From contig CANMFX010000002.1 of the NCBI GenBank assembly GCA_947497315.1, forward strand, positions 434,001 to 498,000: DNA of 64,000 nucleotides, in the 5' to 3' direction. The stretch is from an uncultured Sphingomonadaceae bacterium. GTDB taxonomy: Bacteria; Pseudomonadota; Alphaproteobacteria; Sphingomonadales; Sphingomonadaceae. The number at the start of each line of letters is the position of its first letter. Positions within the stretch are counted from its first letter, which is position 1. The notes under the pieces were generated by a model. That model did not search any database. It was not told the origin of the DNA and was given only the letters and a program-made list of their open reading frames with translations. Shown here piece by piece: positions 36,950 to 46,665 of this stretch. The translations under genes and the position numbers were made by a program.

Positions 36950-38824
36950 CTAAGCATTGACCATCTCCAGAGCTTCATTCGCTTCCAGCCAGGCGGCCTC
37001 ATTCTGCTCTAACTCATTCTGAACCGTGGCCCGCAATTTCATCAATTCGGTCATCGTGAGGTCCGCATAGTCCTTTTCCGCACTGGCGGGATCGAACATT
37101 GCGCGATCAATGCCGGACAGTTTTTTGCCGAGCGTTTCGATTTTCTTTTCAGCGGTACTGGCCGTTTTGCGCAGCTCCGATTGTTGCTTGCGCCGCTCAG
37201 CGGCCAGTCGGCGTTCTTCCTTGCGGTTTCCGCCGCCACCGTTTGTGGCCGGCTTCACCTCTTGATTTCGCCCCAACACAAAATCGGTATAGTCGTTGAG
37301 CGAGCCGGAAAATTCCTTCGCCTTGCCGCTGTCGACCATCACCAGACGGTCAGCGGTAAGTTCCAGCATGTGACGATCATGGCTGACCATGATTACAGCG
37401 CCGCTATATTCATTCAACGCGTGAACCAGCGCTTCGCGGGCGTCGACGTCGAGATGGTTTGTTGGTTCATCAAGGATCAGCAGGTGCGGGGCGTCACGTG
37501 TGATCAAGGCAAGAGCCAGCCGCGCGCGTTCACCGCCCGACAATTTGCCGACCTTCATCGTCGCCTTGTCACCGGAAAACCCAAACCGGCCCAGTTGCGC
37601 CCGGACCGCACCCGGTTTTGCGTCCTTCATCAACCGGGTCATATGTTCCAGCGGCGTATCCGTCGGGTCGAGCTCTTCCACCTGATATTGGGTGAAATAG
37701 CCAACAGTCAGTTTGCCGGACTTGTTCATGGCACCGGCCTTAGGATCCAGCTGGCTGGCGAGCAATCGCGCAAGCGTGGTTTTACCATTGCCGTTGCGGC
37801 CAAGCAGAGCCGTGCGATCATCGGGATCAAGCCGCAGGTTCAGGCCAGATAATATAATATTATCGCCATAGCCGACGGCTGCATCATCGAGCGTGATCAG
37901 CGGCGGCTTGAGCTCGGCCGGACTCGGGAAATGAAAGCTGAGCGACGGGTCTTCAATTGCCGCTGCAATCGGTTCCATACGGGACAGCGCCTTGACCCGG
38001 CTCTGCGCTTGCTTGGCACTGTGCGCCTTGGCGCCCCAACGATCGACAAAAGCTTGTAGCTTTTCACGCTGGGCCATTTGCTTTTCGCGTGAGGCCGCCA
38101 TTTGCGCCTGGCGTTCGGCGCGCTGTTTCTCGAATGCATCATATCCGCCGGGATAGAGCGTCGTCTTGCCGCCTTGCAGATGCAGGATATGATCGACCAC
38201 ATTGTTGAGCAAATCCCGCTCATGGCTGATCACCAGGATCGTCGCCTGATAGCTGGTCAGGAAATTTTCCAGCCACAAGGTCGCCTCGAGGTCGAGATGG
38301 TTTGACGGCTCGTCCAGCAGCAACAATTCAGGCTGGGAAAATAACAGCGCGGCAAGCGCCACGCGCATCCGCCAACCACCGGAAAAACTATCCATGGGTT
38401 GTTGCTGCGCTTCTTCGTCAAAACCGAGGCCGATCAGGATTTTGGCTGCACGCGCAGGTGCACTATGCGCTTCAATCATATTCAGGCGCTCGTGGATTTC
38501 GCCAATCCTGTGCGGGTCGTCTGCCGTTTCTGCTTCTGCCAGCAAGGTGGCACGTTCCGTGTCCGCGGCCAGAACAGTGTCGAGAGGGGTTTCCGACCCA
38601 GCGGGTGCTTCCTGAGCAATATAGCCCATGCGCGCGCCTTTCGGCATGTCCACACTGCCGTCATCCGGTTCCAACAATCCGGCCACAACTTTCATCAAAG
38701 TGGATTTGCCAGCACCATTACGGCCAATCATCCCCACGCGCGCGCCGGGGGGTAGCGCAGCTGTTGCGCCGTCCAAAATGACTGTGCCGCCAAGGCGTAC
38801 CGTGATGTTGCTAAAATTCAGCAT
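36950..38824 (-). CDS. ABC-F family ATPase (Uup/YheS-like)
   Basis: A 624-residue protein of two ABC ATPase domains with no membrane segments, typical of ABC-F translation or ribosome-associated factors. Walker A motifs are GRNGAGKST (about 34-42) and GRNGNGKTT (about 340-348); signatures are DSFSGGWRMR (about 145) and LSGGERARLAL (about 425). A linker rich in Lys/Gln/Arg (about 235-275) carries the expected coil, and the C-terminal region (about 530-620) is charged, as in Uup/YheS. Its start is ATG 38824. Antibiotic resistance versus ribosome rescue or biogenesis cannot be distinguished. It is upstream of prmA. Confidence 0.9.
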   Translation of the reverse strand: MLNFSNITVRLGGTVILDGATAALPPGARVGMIGRNGAGKSTLMKVVAGLLEPDDGSVDMPKGARMGYIAQEAPAGSETPLDTVLAADTERATLLAEAETADDPHRIGEIHERLNMIEAHSAPARAAKILIGLGFDEEAQQQPMDSFSGGWRMRVALAALLFSQPELLLLDEPSNHLDLEATLWLENFLTSYQATILVISHERDLLNNVVDHILHLQGGKTTLYPGGYDAFEKQRAERQAQMAASREKQMAQREKLQAFVDRWGAKAHSAKQAQSRVKALSRMEPIAAAIEDPSLSFHFPSPAELKPPLITLDDAAVGYGDNIILSGLNLRLDPDDRTALLGRNGNGKTTLARLLASQLDPKAGAMNKSGKLTVGYFTQYQVEELDPTDTPLEHMTRLMKDAKPGAVRAQLGRFGFSGDKATMKVGKLSGGERARLALALITRDAPHLLILDEPTNHLDVDAREALVHALNEYSGAVIMVSHDRHMLELTADRLVMVDSGKAKEFSGSLNDYTDFVLGRNQEVKPATNGGGGNRKEERRLAAERRKQQSELRKTASTAEKKIETLGKKLSGIDRAMFDPASAEKDYADLTMTELMKLRATVQNELEQNEAAWLEANEALEMVNA

Positions 38825-39202
38825 GCGCGCTCGTTAGCGGAGCTTTGGGGATTCGGCTAGAGAGAGTGGGCTTGGTGGCCTCAAAGCCTCTTGCCGGAGA
38901 TCCCGTTATATTAAACTATCCGCTACATCTCGAAAGTGGATAACAAGCTCGCATCCGGTGTTCACACCCAAAGCCGGTTTTGTTTTCAATACCGGCGAAA
39001 GAAAATATATTAATATCAATAGCTTAATAATGAATTCGACTCTGAAGAGTGTGACCTTTCGCAATCATCCACCAAACCGCAACACCATCGCATATTCGCC
39101 AATGTCAAAGAACCAGATTGAACATAACCCATAAGAGGGGCTGTAGGAAAGTAATGTGCCGGGCGCAATATCCCGAAGGCGGACACTGGAAATGAAATTG
39201 AA
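38825..39202. other. Gene-poor AT-rich stretch downstream of the GFA-type gene
   Basis: About 380 bases with no convincing gene. Composition falls sharply compared with the flanking genes (for example TTAATATCAATAGC near 39009). A hairpin GCCGGT (38973-38978) with ACCGGC (38991-38996) is present. An 86-codon open frame on the minus strand (39016-39276) overlaps the neighbouring gene and has no recognisable protein features. I see no promoter-like pair of boxes that I would defend. Confidence 0.4.
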
Positions 39203-39559
39203 CTAGTCATGACTGGAACCATCTGCGAGGCCGATATCTTCCTCAGAAGGCATTTCCACCTCGTCCAGACAAGCAAAGTTTATACATATTTGCGTTGGGT
39301 CACGCCGTCGCTTGTGATGTGTATAGATGCCACAAATCTTGCAGAAAAAGTGTTCCGCAATCATCTTGTTCCATTTGTACGAGGATAATTGATCTGAACC
39401 GGCCGTCAGCCTAAATCGACTTTTGTGTTCTGCTTTCATTGCAATCGCTTTCTTTTGGCAAAGTGAGCAATCACAGCGGTAGACATTCTCTGATATGTCA
39501 TTCGAACTGATCTCGAATTTAATAGTCTGACAATGACAAGAGCCGGCATAGGTTTTCAT
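39203..39559 (-). CDS. GFA/CENP-V-like zinc protein
   Basis: A 118-residue protein of the glutathione-dependent formaldehyde-activating enzyme (GFA) fold. Zinc-binding cysteines appear as CHC in GSCHCQT, CDCSLC near residue 30 and CKICG near residue 73. The short form with CLDEVE at the end is usual for CENP-V/GFA-domain proteins of unknown substrate. It is AT-rich relative to neighbours and lies in a region of otherwise empty DNA, so it may be acquired. The start at 39559 overlaps nothing. Actual glutathione-formaldehyde activity is unlikely to be shared by all members. Confidence 0.8.
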   Translation of the reverse strand: MKTYAGSCHCQTIKFEISSNDISENVYRCDCSLCQKKAIAMKAEHKSRFRLTAGSDQLSSYKWNKMIAEHFFCKICGIYTHHKRRRDPTQICINFACLDEVEMPSEEDIGLADGSSHD

Positions 39560-39670
39560 TTTTAGGCGCTTTCTCCATTAAGGGATTCGACCAATATCGA
39601 TGAGCTTCGGCATTTGATAGGCAGAATGCTGGTGTCCGCTTTTGCGCCCATAGCGGACATTGGCAGAATA

Positions 39671-40339
39671 TTAGCTTTGCGCCAGCCAGATCATATGATG
39701 GGCCCCGCGTTTGCCGCGGGCGCGCACCGGCGCTTCCTCTACCGCGAAGCCCACATCCGATAGTCTTCGTGTGAACTTTGTGTCTGGCGCTGAGGACCAC
39801 ACCGCCAATATGCCGCCTGAACGCAGTGCGCGTTTCGCGATTTTTAAACCAGCGGCAGTATATAAGCGGTCATTGGAGGCATGGGTGATGCCGTCCGGTC
39901 CATTGTCCACATCAAGCAGGATCGCATCATAATGATTTTCATTCCGGGAAATCAGATCAAATACGTCCGCTGTTTCAATGGTAACGCGCGGGTCGTCCAG
40001 ACTGCCATCGAATATTTCCGCCATCGGTCCTTGTGCCCATTGTACGACTGCGGGGACCAGCTCAGCTACGATAATCTCTGCCTTTGCATCCAGCAGCGGC
40101 AGGGCGGCGCGCAGGGTGAAGCCCATACCCAATCCGCCAATTAATGTACGGACACTACTCCGCTCTGAAAGACGCGCGCAGGGCAGGGTGGCGAGCGCTT
40201 CTTCCGAGCCGCTGAGCCGGCTGTTCATCAGCTCGTTACTGCCCAGCATGATCGAGAATTCCTGGCCGCGCTGGAAAAGCCGAAGCTCGCCCCCGCCGTT
40301 GGGAATTTCGGCTGTGTCCAAAAGAACGCGCGGTGTCAC
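39671..40339 (-). CDS. Spermidine synthase-like Rossmann methyltransferase-fold protein
   Basis: A 222-residue protein of the spermidine synthase-like family. TLIGGLGMGFTLRAAL (about 65-80) is the nucleotide-binding loop and DAILLDVDNGPDG (about 135-147) carries the acidic residues of the active site. It lacks the usual N-terminal beta-barrel domain of true spermidine synthase, so polyamine synthesis is doubtful. It begins with GTG at 40339, which overlaps the stop of the upstream SDR gene by four bases, so the two genes are translationally coupled on the minus strand. The substrate is unknown. Confidence 0.75.
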   Translation of the reverse strand: MTPRVLLDTAEIPNGGGELRLFQRGQEFSIMLGSNELMNSRLSGSEEALATLPCARLSERSSVRTLIGGLGMGFTLRAALPLLDAKAEIIVAELVPAVVQWAQGPMAEIFDGSLDDPRVTIETADVFDLISRNENHYDAILLDVDNGPDGITHASNDRLYTAAGLKIAKRALRSGGILAVWSSAPDTKFTRRLSDVGFAVEEAPVRARGKRGAHHMIWLAQS

Positions 40340-41055
40340 CGGACGAAGCTCGCGCCATTAGCATCAAGCACTGCGCCGGTCATCGACGCTGGGGCCTCCA
40401 GCGCGCAATATTTCGCCATGGAAGCAATTTCCTCTGGCTGCGCAACGCGGCCGAGCGGGATGTCCTTGAGCAACTTGTCGCCGCCCCGGCTTTCCAGATA
40501 ATCTTCGGCCATGCCGGTCATTGTGAAACCGGGGCAGATAGCAAAAGCCAATATCTCTTCGCGGGCATAGGCGCGGGCGATGGTCTTGGTCATTGCGACC
40601 ATTCCGCCTTTTGATGCGGCATAATGCCAATGGTCGGGACTATCGCCGCGATAGGCCGCGCGGCTGGCGATGTTGACAATCCGGCCCGCAGTCTGGCGTT
40701 CTTGAAAATGCTGCACGGCCAACCGGCAAAGCTGCGCCGAGGCCGTGAGATTGATTTGCATGGTGCGGCTCCAGCTTTCCAGCCAGTCCGTGTCGCTATC
40801 CGAAATCGGGTTGGGATCAAAAATACCGGCATTGTTGATCAAGACATCAACCCTGCCATCCAGCCTGTCCAGTGCATCCTGCCACAATTGCGAGACGTCA
40901 TCTGAGTTCGCAAAATCTGATTTCAGCAAGCCCGCCTCACCGGAAGTACTGTGCCCAACCGCCACAACATCGGCCCCGCCAAAACTATCCAATACCGCAT
41001 TGCCAATACCGCGGCTGGCGCCAGTCACCAAAATATGTGTTTTTGCATCTGTCAT
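40336..41055 (-). CDS. SDR-family NAD(P)-dependent oxidoreductase
   Basis: A 239-residue short-chain dehydrogenase. TGASRGIG near residues 9-16 binds the cofactor, NNAG near 75, and YAASKGG with catalytic Tyr and Lys near 140-144. A catalytic serine is plausible in the preceding IASRAAYRG. The start ATG at 41055 is the natural one (MTDAKTHILVTGA); a longer frame to 41214 covers the intergenic gap before the sdh genes. It is coupled to the following spermidine-synthase-like gene. The substrate cannot be deduced. Confidence 0.85.
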   Translation of the reverse strand: MTDAKTHILVTGASRGIGNAVLDSFGGADVVAVGHSTSGEAGLLKSDFANSDDVSQLWQDALDRLDGRVDVLINNAGIFDPNPISDSDTDWLESWSRTMQINLTASAQLCRLAVQHFQERQTAGRIVNIASRAAYRGDSPDHWHYAASKGGMVAMTKTIARAYAREEILAFAICPGFTMTGMAEDYLESRGGDKLLKDIPLGRVAQPEEIASMAKYCALEAPASMTGAVLDANGASFVR

Positions 41056-41295
41056 GCTGCGGACGAATAAGGCCGTGATCGCAAAAGGTCCAACAAGAGA
41101 TGCTAAAAGCCTCATAATTTTGACAGCGCTTTTGTGATTTGCAGGTCCCGAGCAGCGATTTGCACCCAAAAACCTGACGGATGAGCTATAAAAACCCCGC
41201 GATCCTGTTTGCATGCTGTCATGTTTTCGCTAAAGCACTGGTTCGTTTACAAAGACTCCGAGCAAGATGCGGGGTCCGTGATCAGGGGACTAAAA

Positions 41296-41694
41296 TTGGT
41301 TAAGCCAACGAACCGGCCATTATCGCCGCATTTGGGAATTTATAAATGGGGACCGCACATGCTGGTTTCCATCCTTCACCGTGCCACGGGAGATGCGCTC
41401 GCTTTGTTGGGAGCCCCAATATTGGTGTGGTGGCTGTACAGTATCTCCGCTGGCCCAGAGGCCTATGAGACTTTTGTCGGCATTATGACAACAATTCCGG
41501 GTTTTATCGTAATGATAGGCATGACCTTTGCCCTGTTCGAACATACATATTCCGGACTACGCCACTTCGTGCTTGATGCCGGAGCAGGTTATGAGCTTCA
41601 GACGAACAAGCTATGGTCCGGTGCCGTGCCGGTTCTGGCACTGCTTTCGACTGCCACTCTCTGGTTTGTCATTTATGCAAAGCTGATTGGATAA
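41296..41694 (+). CDS. sdhC: Succinate dehydrogenase cytochrome b556 subunit
   Basis: A 132-residue membrane anchor with three hydrophobic helices; the family signature NRPLSPHLGIYKWGPHMLVSILHRATG includes the haem-ligand histidine region and quinone site residues. The start is placed at TTG 41296, which has AGGGGA at 41284-41289 six bases upstream and gives the expected length and N-terminus; GTG 41278 and the ATG at 41209 would add residues with no family support. It is followed by sdhD after 4 bases. Complex II passes electrons from succinate to ubiquinone. Confidence 0.88.
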   Translation: MVKPTNRPLSPHLGIYKWGPHMLVSILHRATGDALALLGAPILVWWLYSISAGPEAYETFVGIMTTIPGFIVMIGMTFALFEHTYSGLRHFVLDAGAGYELQTNKLWSGAVPVLALLSTATLWFVIYAKLIG

Positions 41695-41698
41695 CACG

Positions 41699-42088
41699 AT
41701 GGGATCAGGAACAAATATCGGCAAGGTTCGCGGTCTTGGCTCTGCTCAAGAAGGCGCTCACCATTGGATCATCCAACGGGTTACGGCGGTTGGCAATCTC
41801 GCTCTGATTGCATGGCTGCTCATCTCTTTACTGAGATTGCCCAATTATGAGCATGAATTGCTGATTGGCTGGCTATCTTCGCCGCTGGTTGCGGTTCCGA
41901 TGATGCTGATGCTGGTGAGTATCTTCTGGCACTTGCGGCTTGGCCTGCAGGTTTTGATCGAGGATTATGTTCCTGATCATGGTATGAAATTCGGCCTCAT
42001 CATCTTGCTTAACTTTTTCGCCATTGGCGGAGCAGCGCTCGGAATTTTCGCTGTCGCCAAGGTCGCCTTTACCGGAGTGGTCGCTTAA
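41699..42088 (+). CDS. sdhD: Succinate dehydrogenase membrane anchor subunit
   Basis: A 129-residue protein with three membrane helices and the [15 protein letters not shown] segment that contributes haem and quinone residues. It starts ATG 41699 with the typical short N-terminus and a conserved [19 protein letters not shown] stretch. The stop overlaps the sdhA ATG (TAATG). Together with sdhC it anchors the catalytic subunits at the inner membrane. Confidence 0.9.
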   Translation: MGSGTNIGKVRGLGSAQEGAHHWIIQRVTAVGNLALIAWLLISLLRLPNYEHELLIGWLSSPLVAVPMMLMLVSIFWHLRLGLQVLIEDYVPDHGMKFGLIILLNFFAIGGAALGIFAVAKVAFTGVVA

Positions 42089-43920
42089 TGACTGACACAG
42101 ATTCAAAACCCGCTTACAAGATTATCGATCATACGTTCGACACCGTCGTCGTGGGTGCCGGTGGGTCCGGTTTACGCGCCACCATGGGTTCTGCCGAAGC
42201 GGGCCTGAAAACCGCTTGTATTACCAAGGTTTTTCCAACCCGTTCGCATACCGTTGCGGCACAAGGCGGCATAGCCGCTTCGCTGGGTAACAACACGCCG
42301 GATCACTGGTCCTGGCATATGTATGATACGGTTAAAGGCTCTGACTGGCTTGGCGATCAGGACGCGATTGAATATCTCGTCCGTGAGGCGCCCCAGGCGG
42401 TTTACGAGCTGGAACATGCCGGTGTGCCTTTCTCACGCAATGAAGATGGTACCATCTATCAGCGGCCGTTTGGCGGCCACATGCAGAATATGGGTGAGGG
42501 ACCTCCAGTGCAGCGGACTTGTGCTGCGGCTGACCGGACCGGTCACGCGATGCTCCACGCGCTCTATCAACAGAGCCTGAAATATGACGCGGATTTCTTC
42601 ATTGAATATTTTGCCATCGATCTGATCATGGAAGACGGCGAGTGCCGCGGTGTGATCGCGATTTGCTTGGAAGACGGATCGATCCATCGCTTCCGTGCCC
42701 ATGCCGTAGTGCTTGCAACCGGCGGCTCTGGCCGCTGCTACTATAGTGCGACCTCTGCCCATGCTTGTACCGGTGACGGCGGCGGCATGGTATTGCGCGC
42801 TGGTCTGCCTTTGCAGGATATGGAGTTTGTTCAGTTCCACCCCACCGGTATTTACGGTGCGGGTGTGTTGATTACCGAAGGCGCACGCGGGGAGGGCGGT
42901 TATCTGACCAACTCCGAAGGCGAACGTTTTATGGAACGCTATGCGCCAAGCGCAAAAGATCTCGCGTCCCGCGACGTAGTGTCGCGCTGTATGGCTACCG
43001 AAATTCGCGAAGGCCGCGGTGTTGGGCCAGAGAAAGATCATATCTATCTCCACCTCGACCACATCGATCCGAATGTGCTGGCGGAACGCCTTCCTGGTAT
43101 TACAGAGACCGGCAAGATTTTTGCGGGCGTTGATCTAACGCGTCAGGCGCTACCCGTGGTGCCGACGGTCCATTACAATATGGGCGGCATACCCTGTAAC
43201 TATCATGGCGAAGTCGTGAACCCGACCACGGATGATCCGGATGCGATCGTGCCCGGGCTTTATGCGGTGGGCGAAGCGGCTTGTGTGTCGGTACATGGCG
43301 CCAACCGTCTCGGCTCAAACTCACTGATCGACCTTGTGGTCTTTGGCCGCGCAACCGGCTTGCGTCTCAAAGAGAAGCTGAAGCCGGGTGAATCGCACAA
43401 ACCATTGCCAAAGGATTCAGCTGATCTGTCGCTGTCTCGTCTGGACCATTTCCGTTATGCGAAAGGCGGCACAACGACCGCCGCACTGCGCACGGAAATG
43501 CAGAAAACAATGCAGAAAAACTGTGCCGTGTTCCGCGATGACGAATTGCTGGCCGAAGGCGTGACGGCCATGCGGGCGGTGAACAACAAATTGAGCGATG
43601 TCAGCGTCACTGATCGCTCGCTCATCTGGAATACCGATCTCATCGAAACGCTGGAGCTCGACAACCTGATGGCTCAGGCGGTTGTGACAATGGAAAGTGC
43701 CGCAAACCGCAAGGAAAGCCGCGGTGCCCATATGCAGGAAGATTATGAAGATCGGAATGACAAGGAATGGATGAAGCACACGGTTGCGACATTTGACGGT
43801 TGGGGCGGCCCCGACAAGGCGCGCGGCACCGGCAAAGTCGATATCAGCTATCGTCCGGTTCATGACTTCACACTGACCGACGAAGCAGAATATGTGAAGC
43901 CGAAGAAGCGGGTTTATTGA
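42088..43920 (+). CDS. sdhA: Succinate dehydrogenase flavoprotein subunit
   Basis: A 610-residue FAD protein. The FAD-binding GAGGSGLRA near the start, the covalent FAD histidine at about residue 54 ([10 protein letters not shown]), the HPTG segment near 250 and the catalytic arginine region in EGARGEGG (about 270) are present; [12 protein letters not shown] completes the FAD domain and the C-terminal helical domain follows. Length is normal (about 590-610). It overlaps sdhD by one base. sdhB is not downstream: the next gene is a methyltransferase. The iron-sulfur subunit must be elsewhere. Confidence 0.97.
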   Translation: MTDTDSKPAYKIIDHTFDTVVVGAGGSGLRATMGSAEAGLKTACITKVFPTRSHTVAAQGGIAASLGNNTPDHWSWHMYDTVKGSDWLGDQDAIEYLVREAPQAVYELEHAGVPFSRNEDGTIYQRPFGGHMQNMGEGPPVQRTCAAADRTGHAMLHALYQQSLKYDADFFIEYFAIDLIMEDGECRGVIAICLEDGSIHRFRAHAVVLATGGSGRCYYSATSAHACTGDGGGMVLRAGLPLQDMEFVQFHPTGIYGAGVLITEGARGEGGYLTNSEGERFMERYAPSAKDLASRDVVSRCMATEIREGRGVGPEKDHIYLHLDHIDPNVLAERLPGITETGKIFAGVDLTRQALPVVPTVHYNMGGIPCNYHGEVVNPTTDDPDAIVPGLYAVGEAACVSVHGANRLGSNSLIDLVVFGRATGLRLKEKLKPGESHKPLPKDSADLSLSRLDHFRYAKGGTTTAALRTEMQKTMQKNCAVFRDDELLAEGVTAMRAVNNKLSDVSVTDRSLIWNTDLIETLELDNLMAQAVVTMESAANRKESRGAHMQEDYEDRNDKEWMKHTVATFDGWGGPDKARGTGKVDISYRPVHDFTLTDEAEYVKPKKRVY

Positions 43921-43992
43921 TTGTCTGCCTTCGCTACATCCTGATGCGCTAGTCGCCGTCTTCATCTGCCTCAACGGAGTTTCGCACCTGTC

Positions 43993-44808
43993 ATGTCTAA
44001 CGAAGAGCAGATCGAATATTGGAATGACAATGCCGGCGTGAAGTGGACGGAGCAGCAGGATGTTATGGACACCTTGCTGGCCCCGGTTACATCTCTGTTG
44101 ATGGATGCAGCCAAGATTGTGCCGGGTGAGCGCGTTTTGGACATTGGTTGCGGCACGGGTGAAACCTCGTTAATCGCGATGGACGCTGGCGCCGATGTTA
44201 CTGGCGTAGATGTGTCCGAGCCGATGCTGGAACTGGCGCGGTCACGGGCAAACGGTCGCGGGACACTCTTACTGGCTGACGCTTCGGAATATCAGACCGA
44301 AGAAGGTTTTGACCTCATTATGTCGCGCTTTGGTGTGATGTTTTTCGAAGATCCGGTTGCGGCTTTCACCAATATCAAAGCCAATCTGAAGCCCGGCGGC
44401 CGGATGGTCTTTGCCTGCTGGCAGAGCCCGAAAGTGAACCTGTGGGTGATGGTCCCGATGGCGGCGATCAAGCCATTATTGCCGGAAGCGCCGGAAACTG
44501 ATCCGCATGCGCCCGGTCCGTTTGCATTTGCGGATGACGCGCGGCTGAAGAGTATATTGACCGAAGCAGGTTTTGACGATGTTTCGATGACATCGCATGC
44601 TGTCGAAATATGTCTGTCACAATCTGGCGGTGTCGACGACGCGGTCTATTTTTCATCGCAAATCGGACCGGCTTCACGGGCGCTAGGTGAGGTTGATGAC
44701 GATCTCAAGTCTCGATTGTTGGCGGCTTTGAAAGAAGCGCTTTCACCTCATGATGATGGCGGACGCGTCGCTTTGCCTGGTGGTATCTGGATTGTTCAGG
44801 CACGTTGA
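43993..44808 (+). CDS. Class I SAM-dependent methyltransferase (Methyltransf_11 type)
   Basis: A 271-residue protein. Motif I RVLDIGCGTGETS lies at about 45-57, the acidic end of beta-2 in GVDVSEPM, and motif IV in FDLIMSRFGVMFFEDP near 110. The N-terminal EEQIEYWNDNAGVKWTEQQDVMD is a common opening of this methyltransferase group. The substrate is unknown. It lies 72 bases after sdhA and could be read from the same transcript; the following gene is on the other strand. Confidence 0.82.
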   Translation: MSNEEQIEYWNDNAGVKWTEQQDVMDTLLAPVTSLLMDAAKIVPGERVLDIGCGTGETSLIAMDAGADVTGVDVSEPMLELARSRANGRGTLLLADASEYQTEEGFDLIMSRFGVMFFEDPVAAFTNIKANLKPGGRMVFACWQSPKVNLWVMVPMAAIKPLLPEAPETDPHAPGPFAFADDARLKSILTEAGFDDVSMTSHAVEICLSQSGGVDDAVYFSSQIGPASRALGEVDDDLKSRLLAALKEALSPHDDGGRVALPGGIWIVQAR

Positions 44809-44857
44809 ACTGCCGAACCGATCGGCACACAGGAACGCCATCTCTTGACAAAATAGA

Positions 44858-45370
44858 CTATGGACGGGCGGGGGCTTTGCAACCTCTTTCTCTGCCAACG
44901 CCTTTTAGGAAACCGCGACGAACGACGCCCGCATAGACGGCTCTGTTATACTTGCGTTCGTCGCCTGCCGCTCCAGATACTTCACGCACAATTCCCCGGA
45001 AGGGGATCAATCCGCCCAGCAATCCACCACCGACACGGCTCGCAGTTTCTTCGCGCTTTTCGGCTCTGGATTTATCGACTTTCTCGTTCACATCAGCCGC
45101 TAGCACGGAATTCAGTTCCTTGATTTCCTTGATGATCGCGGAGCAGCGGCGCAAACCGTCGAGAGAATAGGGGTCTTCCTGAATGGCAATAAGCTTGGCA
45201 GGAATTTTGGTCTTTTTAAGGCCGACATCTTTGGCTGGTGTGGTTGCTGCATCCCGGGCATGTTCTTCAGCCGTTTCATTCGGATCGGCTCTTTGTGCCT
45301 GCGCTGGGGCAGATAGGAAAAGCAGTGCTGCTGCTGACGTTGTCGCTAATTTTGCAATATGTTTCATCAT
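44858..45370 (-). CDS. Small exported protein, unknown function
   Basis: A 170-residue protein with a Sec signal peptide (KLATTSAAALLFLSAPAQA-Q). The mature part is charged and rich in Ala, Lys and Glu with a glycine-rich motif (VGGGLLGGLIPFRG) that may insert in a membrane, and two cysteines (RRCSA near 80 and RGCKA at the end). I do not recognise a family. It is separated by 16 bases from the stop of an alpha-hydroxy-acid oxidase gene on the same strand whose transcript would precede it. Function unassigned. Confidence 0.6.
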   Translation of the reverse strand: MMKHIAKLATTSAAALLFLSAPAQAQRADPNETAEEHARDAATTPAKDVGLKKTKIPAKLIAIQEDPYSLDGLRRCSAIIKEIKELNSVLAADVNEKVDKSRAEKREETASRVGGGLLGGLIPFRGIVREVSGAAGDERKYNRAVYAGVVRRGFLKGVGRERGCKAPARP

Positions 45371-45386
45371 TTTTCCCTGTTTGTGG

Positions 45387-46550
45387 TCAAGTCCGATACC
45401 GCAAATTGTCGCGGTTCAACTGGCCAACGGATGTCACGCCCATAAGTTTCATGTCCCGCTCGATCTCAGCTTGCAACAAGCCGAGGCTACGTTCAACCCC
45501 CGCCTGTCCAGCGGCTGCCAGGGCATAAAGGTACAGGCGTCCGCCAGAACAGGCTTTGGCGCCAACGCTGAGCGCCTTCAGCACATGGCTGCCGCGAGTG
45601 ATACCGCCATCACAGATGACATCAATTTCGTCGCCGACAGCGTCACAAATTTCGGCAAGCTGGTCAAAAGGTGCGCGAGATCCATCCAGTTGCCGGCCAC
45701 CATGATTGGACACCATGATCGCGGTTGTACCGATATCGACGGCGCGTTTGGCGTCCTCGACTGACATAATTCCTTTCAGACAGAATTCACCGCCCCAGTC
45801 CTTGCGGATATCTTCGGCCATGGTCCAGTCCAGTGACTGATCGAGCATGGTCGAGAAATACTCCGCTACCGACAGGGCTACATTGGTACCCTCAGCCACA
45901 TGATCTTTCAAATTGGACAGCTCAAAATTCTCGCGAAACATGTAGTTAAGCGCCCAGGCTGGTTTGGTCGCATAGCTTAGGAAACTGGCGGGCGTGATCT
46001 TGGGTGGGCTGGTGAAGCCGGAACGCAGGCAGCGTTCACGATTGCCGCCGACAATAGTGTCGACGGTCAGCGTAATCGCATCAAACTTTGCCGCCTTGCA
46101 GCGTTCGACCATCGACTTGTTAAGCCCTTTGTCCTTGTGGACGTAAAGCTGGAACATTTTTGGTGTGCTGATACTCTCGCCAATTTCCTCTATGCTGACG
46201 GTAGCCAGAGAGGATATCCCGAAAAAGGTTCCGAATTTCTCGGCCGCTCTCGCTACACCGCGTTCGCCCTGCCAATGAAACAGTCGCTGCAGGGCGGTAG
46301 GAGACAGGAATAATGGCATCGCGAGTTTTTGCCCCATGACCGAAGTTGTCATGTCGATATCCTCGACACCGGCCAACACATTGGGCACAAGATCACATGC
46401 TTCATAAGCTTCGGTGTTACGGCGACGGGTGACTTCGTCGTCTGCGGCACCATCAATATAGTCAAAAATCGGGAAAGGCAGGCGTTTTTTGGCCAAAGAA
46501 CGAAAGTCGTTCACGTTATGGCAATCCGCAATTGTGGTAATTCGTCGCAC
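45387..46550 (-). CDS. lldD: FMN-dependent alpha-hydroxy-acid oxidase/dehydrogenase (LldD-like)
   Basis: A 387-residue TIM-barrel flavoprotein. FDYIDGAADDE near residues 28-38 marks the FMN/substrate loop, TALQRLFHWQGE and SLATVSIEEI follow, and SNHGGRQLDGS near 277-287 carries the active-site histidine and arginine. It matches L-lactate or glycolate oxidase type enzymes; exact substrate unsure. The start is GTG 46550 with GAGG six bases before it; a longer frame to 46667 overlaps the divergent creD start. The downstream gene encodes a small exported protein. Confidence 0.85.
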   Translation of the reverse strand: MRRITTIADCHNVNDFRSLAKKRLPFPIFDYIDGAADDEVTRRRNTEAYEACDLVPNVLAGVEDIDMTTSVMGQKLAMPLFLSPTALQRLFHWQGERGVARAAEKFGTFFGISSLATVSIEEIGESISTPKMFQLYVHKDKGLNKSMVERCKAAKFDAITLTVDTIVGGNRERCLRSGFTSPPKITPASFLSYATKPAWALNYMFRENFELSNLKDHVAEGTNVALSVAEYFSTMLDQSLDWTMAEDIRKDWGGEFCLKGIMSVEDAKRAVDIGTTAIMVSNHGGRQLDGSRAPFDQLAEICDAVGDEIDVICDGGITRGSHVLKALSVGAKACSGGRLYLYALAAAGQAGVERSLGLLQAEIERDMKLMGVTSVGQLNRDNLRYRT

Positions 46551-46665
46551 GTAAGCCTCGATTCGTCGCTCGGATGGAAGAGCTTGGGGTTTATGATTAG
46601 AGCAATGGCTGCGGCTTGCAAGAGCGGTGGTCCAGCAAATACAGGGATTTAGAGGGAAACTCATC

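Noticed and set aside
39068-39202. The frame of the GFA-type gene stays open for about 44 codons after its stop codon
   Set aside because: The protein ends normally for its family, and the extension has no recognisable similarity; chance open frame is likelier than a read-through product or broken fusion.
39016-39276. An 86-codon minus-strand frame across the GFA-type gene end
   Set aside because: It overlaps the GFA gene, lacks a ribosome-binding site and resembles no protein.
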